From NCBI GenBank assembly GCA_936450465.1, contig OW388305.1, forward strand, positions 39,069,187 to 39,133,186: a stretch of DNA of 64,000 bases, given 5' to 3'. The DNA is from Gibbula magus. Its lineage: Eukaryota > Mollusca > Gastropoda > Trochida > Trochidae. The notes beneath the pieces are model-generated. The model was not told the origin of the DNA. It worked only from the letters and a program-made list of their open reading frames with translations, and made no database searches. Positions within the stretch are counted from its first letter, which is position 1, and each line of letters begins with the position of its first letter. A program made the position numbers and the translations under genes. This document shows, piece by piece, positions 58,120-64,000 of the stretch.

Positions 58120-61100
58120 ATAGATAAGGCAACTGTTTTAGTTTGGTCATATATTATCTATAGCAACCTTTGTAAGCGGGGACCGAATCAAAAACTATAT
58201 TTCAGAATTATTATCAATAATGACATACATTTCTGATATTAAAGAGCCATCGAGTATGTTAGTGTTTCAAATACAAACATACTTACATCAATCGATAGAA
58301 AAGTATTTTGAAACAATAGAAATGTATTTTATCTACAACATGAATATGATAAACAATTTTCATATCACAACAGTCCGATCAAATTTGCTGTGAAAGATTC
58401 GCACGTCAATAGAATCTGACGTCAAATGAACAGTCCTGCGTTCAGTTACAATTCAATTTCCCAGTGTCAAAATCATCCAATCTCCAAGGATGTTCGCGAG
58501 CGCTCGTGAACACTCAATGTTAGAAGCATGATGCCAGCTGCTAAACATATGTAACTGAACACAGGACAGATTTCCCTTAGCAATAGTTTCCGAGACTTGC
58601 AGGCATGTCAATATAATAAGTCGCCATAGCAACCCACGTGAAACTCGAGTGTTTTCGTCACTTTTGAACCCTTGTCATCTATTACTGAATGTTGTATTCA
58701 CATGCTTCTAGGTGTACTAAGAATATACAAATTATTGACATTTTACCTTCGTTAAATGATATTTTATTGTGCTTATACCAGCAAACTAGGTTACATATTT
58801 TATGTATATATTCTCATAGCTTATACAGTTCAGATTCAAATGGTAAATACATAAAGGCTTATTTTAATTTATTTAAGCGGGGTGTCGAGGGAATTACGCG
58901 TCCTCCTCTTCATGAGATTCTTGCTGCATGACTCGATACTTTTAGCGAACTTTCAAACTAAAAAATCTTGAATTTCCATTGCAATATGTTTGGGAGTTAC
59001 TTGATCTACTCAAACGCAATGCGAGCCGAAAATGTCTCCATCGAGTCGCATCGTACATCAAATCGTGGTCATTCCTAAACGTATCATTGCTTACGATCCT
59101 TTGCGAACTTGAACACTTTTTATTTGCGTTTCATATTTAATCAAATGCGCCACAGTGTTTGACTTTAATGAATTTATTGCATTATTTTTACTTCTATTCC
59201 AATTTATGGGACTGGGGCTCCAAAATTCTTTTTTTACCAACTGTAAGATATGGCCCGACCGAGTTCGAATACCATACCAATGCTTGATTTCAGCAACAAA
59301 GGGGCCGGGTGATTGACATGTTTGGTAACAGAACTCAACAAAGGAGTAGCGAATGGACATTTATTATTCAGACGCATTTTACGTCTGCTTCAAGGACTGT
59401 CACGAGAGTGGTCCTGTTATCGCCCGAGGGGTCCCACATTGAAGCAGCAACTCAGGGGACTTGGACATCCACTTTTACGGTCCTCGAACTGACACATGGT
59501 AGGAGTCCCACAGAACCCTCCCAGAGCCTCACACTGACCGTTTGATGAAGTCACTGAAAATACACGCCAGGGAGAGTTCTGTTGTCATCTTGGATATTTT
59601 TGCATTACGTGAAATGAAAACACGCTATAATATCTGAAGACACAAACAAAAAAAATATAGAATGCTCCTTTTAATTCAAAACATCATTTATAACAGAACG
59701 AATGTTCTTATTAAACTATATCTTTTAAGAACACCCTACATTTAAATATTGAGGTACTTCACAATGTAATGACTCATATACTGTTTCGAAATTGAATATG
59801 TTGGTTATCCTGAAGTTGTACTTCGTTTCCTTCACCTCAAGGCAGTTTGTTCATTTTGGGCACGTTACCCCTCGACTTCTTCCCCCATAACTCTCGCCAC
59901 TCTCCATCAATAGATAACTTTACCGTTGCCGCATTCACTTTACTTTCATGTGATAGTGTAGTGGAGCGCAAAATATTGTTTAAGTTTCATGTATATTTTG
60001 AAAAGGCTTCATATTTATACAAAATGTATATACTTACATGTCATAGATATGTAGAAAGCGATTGTCATAAGTCATGTCAATATTTCTAAACAGTGAACTT
60101 TTAATGGATAATTTATCGAAATTGGTCTATAGTGAATTAATTAAGCTACTCTTTCTTCTTCATTATAATACCAACATATCAATGTCATATCAATATACTT
60201 ATACAAATATTTATTTTCGAAAAATGTGATGTTTCTTTATAAATTCGCAGTCATTCTTTTTAAGATTCTATATATTGATTGAGAAGAATTTGCAAATAGT
60301 AACATTTCTTTTTCAGTTTGTGAGGTATCTTTATGTCCGTTAGAAAACGTGATACGACCCCTTTAAAACACAGATTTATGTAAGAGAAATGAAATACACA
60401 ATTGAACATGTTTTTCTAACAACTCTTTCAAGACACGATCATAAACGATAAATGCAAATATGTTTTACATACCGGCGGCAGTTGAAAGGACGCAAATAGC
60501 AAGCAAGAGCGACAAATGATATACGATTTTCATTTCTGTAATTGGAACATATAATCCACCTGACGCCAATAGACCGTCTTCCCTCGGAGCTTTATCGCTA
60601 GCTTGGGGCTTGTCTCAAAGGCGTTTTATGTATTTTATGAAAGTTTGTATATGATGCAGATATGTATTGAAAAAGTTTCTGAATTGAAATGTGTTGGCAG
60701 CGAAAATTACTTTTTCAAAATGTCATCGAAATTAAGGTTTCCAACATGAGAGATAAGGTTTAACCTTTTAGGAAGAAGACCAGATGTCCTCTATTCCATT
60801 CTGCCACGTAGTTCTTTTGTAGTAACATGAAGAACAGCTCGCCATACCCATTTGATTGTTAGATCAACAATTAGTCATAGTCATTTAATTGAAGACCTAG
60901 TTATCATAGTATTTTGTTTGAAGTTTAGTCTTATTTATACTCATGGTAAAAATGGTTGAAACCCCTAAACAGAAAATGGATAGATGCAGATTAAATGCAT
61001 GGACAGTAAATATTGTCCGATATTATGTTATTTTTAAGAAATAGATTTCATAATGTGTTTGTTCACTGGCTGAAAGGTGCAAGTTAAACTGGTATAAATG

Positions 61101-63056
61101 CCGGAGCTTGGCGACGGCATTTATACTACAGTTTAACTTGAACTTTCAAACCGTTTATAAGCCAGTGAACAAACACATTATGTAATCTATTCCTTATAAA
61201 TTCAAACTTTAAATTCAAATTTAAGCGATTTCTAATCAGTAAATAAACTTTTGAATATACAAAATCTCTGCAAAAAGGGTACAGTGCATGATAAAACAAA
61301 TGTTAAGTATTGTCTTAGATCATGTGCTAAGCTCCGCCCACACTAATACAGCATCACTTATGTGTCACCACGCGCAAAACGTAGTTCATAGGAAATATGA
61401 TAAAATTATTTAATTCTTGGTTCTAATATGTTTTATTAATCAAACTTTCAAATCAAACTACAATTAGAATCCACGTTGTAAGGTTAAGAAAAGAACATGT
61501 GATAGCAGTGTAATAATTGCGCAATGATACAGTGATAAAGTAGTACCCTAGGTTATTTTTTTTAAACGTCAGGTTATGGCGGTTATTCTTTTCAGCTGTC
61601 AGTCTTGTGTTTATGAGAATGTATATCGGTCACATGACCGTGTTTAATCCAATCAGCAGAGAGTGTATCGCTTTAATTTCAAAGTATGAATTTATTCGAA
61701 ATTAAATGGCACAAACACATGATGTAAACTAAATAACATTTGCCATGTATGTATTGTGAGCGAACTCCGCGAACGATTTTATGTATATATGGGTCCAGTA
61801 GAATTTTTTTTCAAATGCAACTTTTCATTATTTATTAGAACCAAATTGAGAACACTCAAACACTGTAACAATATACCAATGCCAAGATCTAAAGACACAA
61901 GGAATGAACTATTTCGAATAAATTTCATTTTTTTCTTATATTCCTCTTTATTTGGTATTTTAAAGTACCAATGGAAAAATAGCAAATGCTCAAAGACACT
62001 AATCACAAAAAGACATCTAGAAGTAAAATGTTTTACCAAAAGAATAATCGAAACTGACATTTTATGTTGTTTATATAACATTTCATTCCTATAACTAATA
62101 GGGGGTGTCAACCATTATAACCATGAGTAGAGTTCATCTGAAGATAAAGTAAGGGTAGTCCTTCATTCAAGAGTTTACTTATCATACCTGCTGAATATAG
62201 GATTGTTGAAGTCATGTATTTAAAGATACTTGTCATTGTTCGACAGTAGAAAATATATTTGTCACAGCTCTTTGGTTAATAATATAATTGACACAATCCT
62301 TTAGCTGAAGATCTAGTTGTCATACGTGTAGTACTTTAGTTGAAGATGTAATACTCATAGATCTTGAGTTGAGAATAGTGGTGTCACATCTCTTTAGAAC
62401 ATGTGGTTGTCATAGTCCTTTAGTTGAAGATCGTGTTGTCATACTTCTGTAGTTAAAATCTAGTTTTGTTTAAGATCTACATGTAATTGTCTTCGATCTT
62501 TTGTTGAAGATCTAATTGCCACATAACTTAAGTTGAATATGTACTTGCTATAGATCTTTAGTTGAAAATATATATTTGTCATAGTCTTTTATTTGAGGAT
62601 CTAGTTTCACCTACCTCTAATATGTTATGTAAGTAGTAAAGATGACAGGGATATAGCTCAAATATTTAAAATGTGTAGCCGTAATCATTTTGAAGATGAA
62701 TTACATTTTTTTTATTTGTTTGTGAAGCATTTGCAAATTTAAAACTTTTATACCTTCAAGATTCTAATTGTCCATCCGCTTTAGATAAATTAATTATTGT
62801 TAAAACGATAGGAATGCACTCATAAAATATCGCTTTTTTTAATAAACATGCATAATTTAAAAGGGATTCTACCAAAATGCTACTGTAAATATGTATACAT
62901 ATTTATATTTATGTAAATAGTCTCAACCATATTGTATGAAATATATTTCAATTTGTATTTTTTGTACACGGGCCGATGGCCTTCTTACGAAACAACATTC
63001 ATTCATGAGTTGAAGATCTATTTGTCTGTTGACATTCTATTTGCCTTAGTTTTTGA
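58120..63056. other. Interval without recognised genes
   Basis: The duplicated receptor unit ends near 58,118. Beyond it I see only partial repeats (59,590-59,630; 60,230-60,367, ending 'cgtgatacgacccctttaa'), a foldback at 61,039-61,191 and a decayed form of the 29-bp minisatellite at about 62,180-62,620. ORFs such as 58,689-58,931, 59,309-59,545 and 61,756-62,094 lack splice context, motifs or composition that would support them. Confidence 0.45.
61039..61191. repeat. Foldback element, ~65-bp arms
   Basis: The left arm, 'aatagatttcataatgtgtt' through 'gttcactggct' to 'ggtataaatgccg', is complementary to the right arm, 'cggcatttatactacagttt' through 'agccagtgaac' to 'tgtaatctatt'. The loop is about 10 nt. 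Left and right differ at scattered positions, so it is not a recent artefact. Confidence 0.85.
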
Positions 63057-63395
63057 GTTGAAGATCTAATTGTCATAGTTCTTTAGTTGATGATCTAATT
63101 GTCATAGTTCTTTAGTTGAAGATCTAATTGTCATAGTTCTTTAGTTGAAGATCTGATTGACATAGTTCTTTAGCTGAAAATCTAATTATCATAGTTTTTT
63201 AGCTGAAGATCTAATTGTCATAGTTCTTTAGTTGAAGATCTAATTGTCATAGTTCTTTAGTTGAAGATCTAATTGTCATAGTTCTTAAGTTGAAGATATA
63301 ATTGTCATAGTTCTTTAGTTGAAGATCTAATTGTCATATTTATTTAGTTGAAGATCTAATTGTCATAGTTATTTAGTTGGAGATCTAATTGTCAA
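63057..63395 (+). repeat. 29-bp minisatellite, about 11-12 units
   Basis: The consensus unit begins 'gttgaagatctaattgtcat' and ends 'agttcttta'. Successive units start 29 bp apart (63,057, 63,086 and so on) with few changes. Degenerate, irregularly spaced units are spread over 62,180-62,620, separated from the regular array by about 400 bp of unrelated sequence. No spacers, so not a CRISPR array. Confidence 0.92.
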
Positions 63396-64000
63396 ACTAA
63401 GTACTGCTTTTATTTCACTTCATCATTCACTCACGAACAAAACAAACGTCACCATACCAAAAGAAACTATTTCAATGAACAAGTGATCAATACAAATGAA
63501 ACCGGGTTACATCATGTCTTCACATGCGAACTAAACTAAATTTTAATTTTTGAAACACTATCTATTCATTCTTACAAACACACGGTTTAGAATTCGTCAT
63601 TGTGAAATCTCCTTAACTGGACGAGATAAGACAGTCAAAAAGCAATGTTTGGCTGTTGAATGACGTTCTACAGTAATGATGCGTCAACAAATTACATTAA
63701 TTAATGAAATGTCTACATCATAAATCATTTTAACTTGACTGCCAAATATAACACATGTAGGTTTTGCTGCATTGTCAGATAAGCAATCTACAGCGTTAGA
63801 ACCAAGAGAGTATATATGCCTAGATATAGATAGATAGATGTTATTAAAACTGGATTTGTTGTTTTGTTGTTATTTAACTCGTACATCTACTTCTTTGCTT
63901 GCTAATTGTAATTAACTTATTTGCATTCTCAAATTTCTTGCTATGATTCACTGATATGAATAAACCGTGCAAAACCGTTACGAACATTACAAGTTTCAAA
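63395..64000 (+). pseudogene. Third receptor-unit remnant lacking the coding region, runs off the window
   Basis: 63,395-63,780 matches 54,205-54,600 (left part of unit 2). After about 70 bp of other sequence, 63,855-64,000 matches the receptor 3' flank (51,160-51,330 and 56,300-56,470), for example 'ttaactcgtacatcta', 'cttgctatgattcactga' and 'acattacaagtttcaaa'. The promoter and receptor CDS that separate these two parts in unit 2 are absent. Confidence 0.75.

Noticed and set aside
59309..59545. 78-codon ORF with fairly balanced composition
   Set aside because: No recognisable domain, no flanking exons; could not be supported as a gene.
61756..62111. Overlapping ORFs on both strands (~110 codons)
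   Set aside because: AT-rich, mirror-image open frames without motifs or splice context; likely chance.
62180..63395. Regular repeats resembling a CRISPR array
   Set aside because: Units are contiguous with no spacers, and the genome is eukaryotic; this is a minisatellite.

Overview
The window looks like AT-rich, repeat-dense intergenic and intronic DNA from a marine invertebrate, most likely a gastropod mollusc. That rests on non-LTR and SINE-type 3' ends reading 'gcgttaaac...' followed by CACT/ACTC repeats, on intron-containing genes, and on the mix of DIRS, mariner, LINE and many miniature inverted-repeat elements. The species is not determined by anything I can see.

Layout. 1-~5,165: a GC-rich DIRS-type (tyrosine-recombinase) retrotransposon on the minus strand, cut by the left edge, with gag, reverse transcriptase, RNase H and the start of the recombinase, plus a 5' region made of ~122-bp tandem repeats. 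5,652-10,928 (gene A) and 23,447-29,863 (gene B): two plus-strand multi-exon genes that appear only as short exons with consensus splice sites. Their phases agree and each ends in an exon coding for two membrane segments. Their exon order and phases correspond, so they look like tandem paralogues of one unrecognised small membrane-protein family (about 218 and 244 residues). 10,929-23,440 and 29,864-47,850: no gene seen, but many inverted-repeat elements, foldbacks, LINE remnants and a nested 2.5-kb insertion with promoter-like ends.

47,850-58,120 is a tandem duplication carrying two intronless, ~91% identical divergent rhodopsin-like receptor genes (50,009-50,923 and 55,145-56,059). The first unit was later hit by a mariner element (48,010-49,307) and by nested LINEs (51,935-53,400). 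58,120-63,057 has no convincing gene. A 29-bp minisatellite (63,057-63,395) is followed by a third, receptor-less remnant of the same duplicated unit that runs off the right edge.

All protein calls come from reading the sequence and recognising motifs by eye. No database search was run. Exon models of genes A and B are inferred from splice sites, phase and paralogy, and transcript evidence would settle them.
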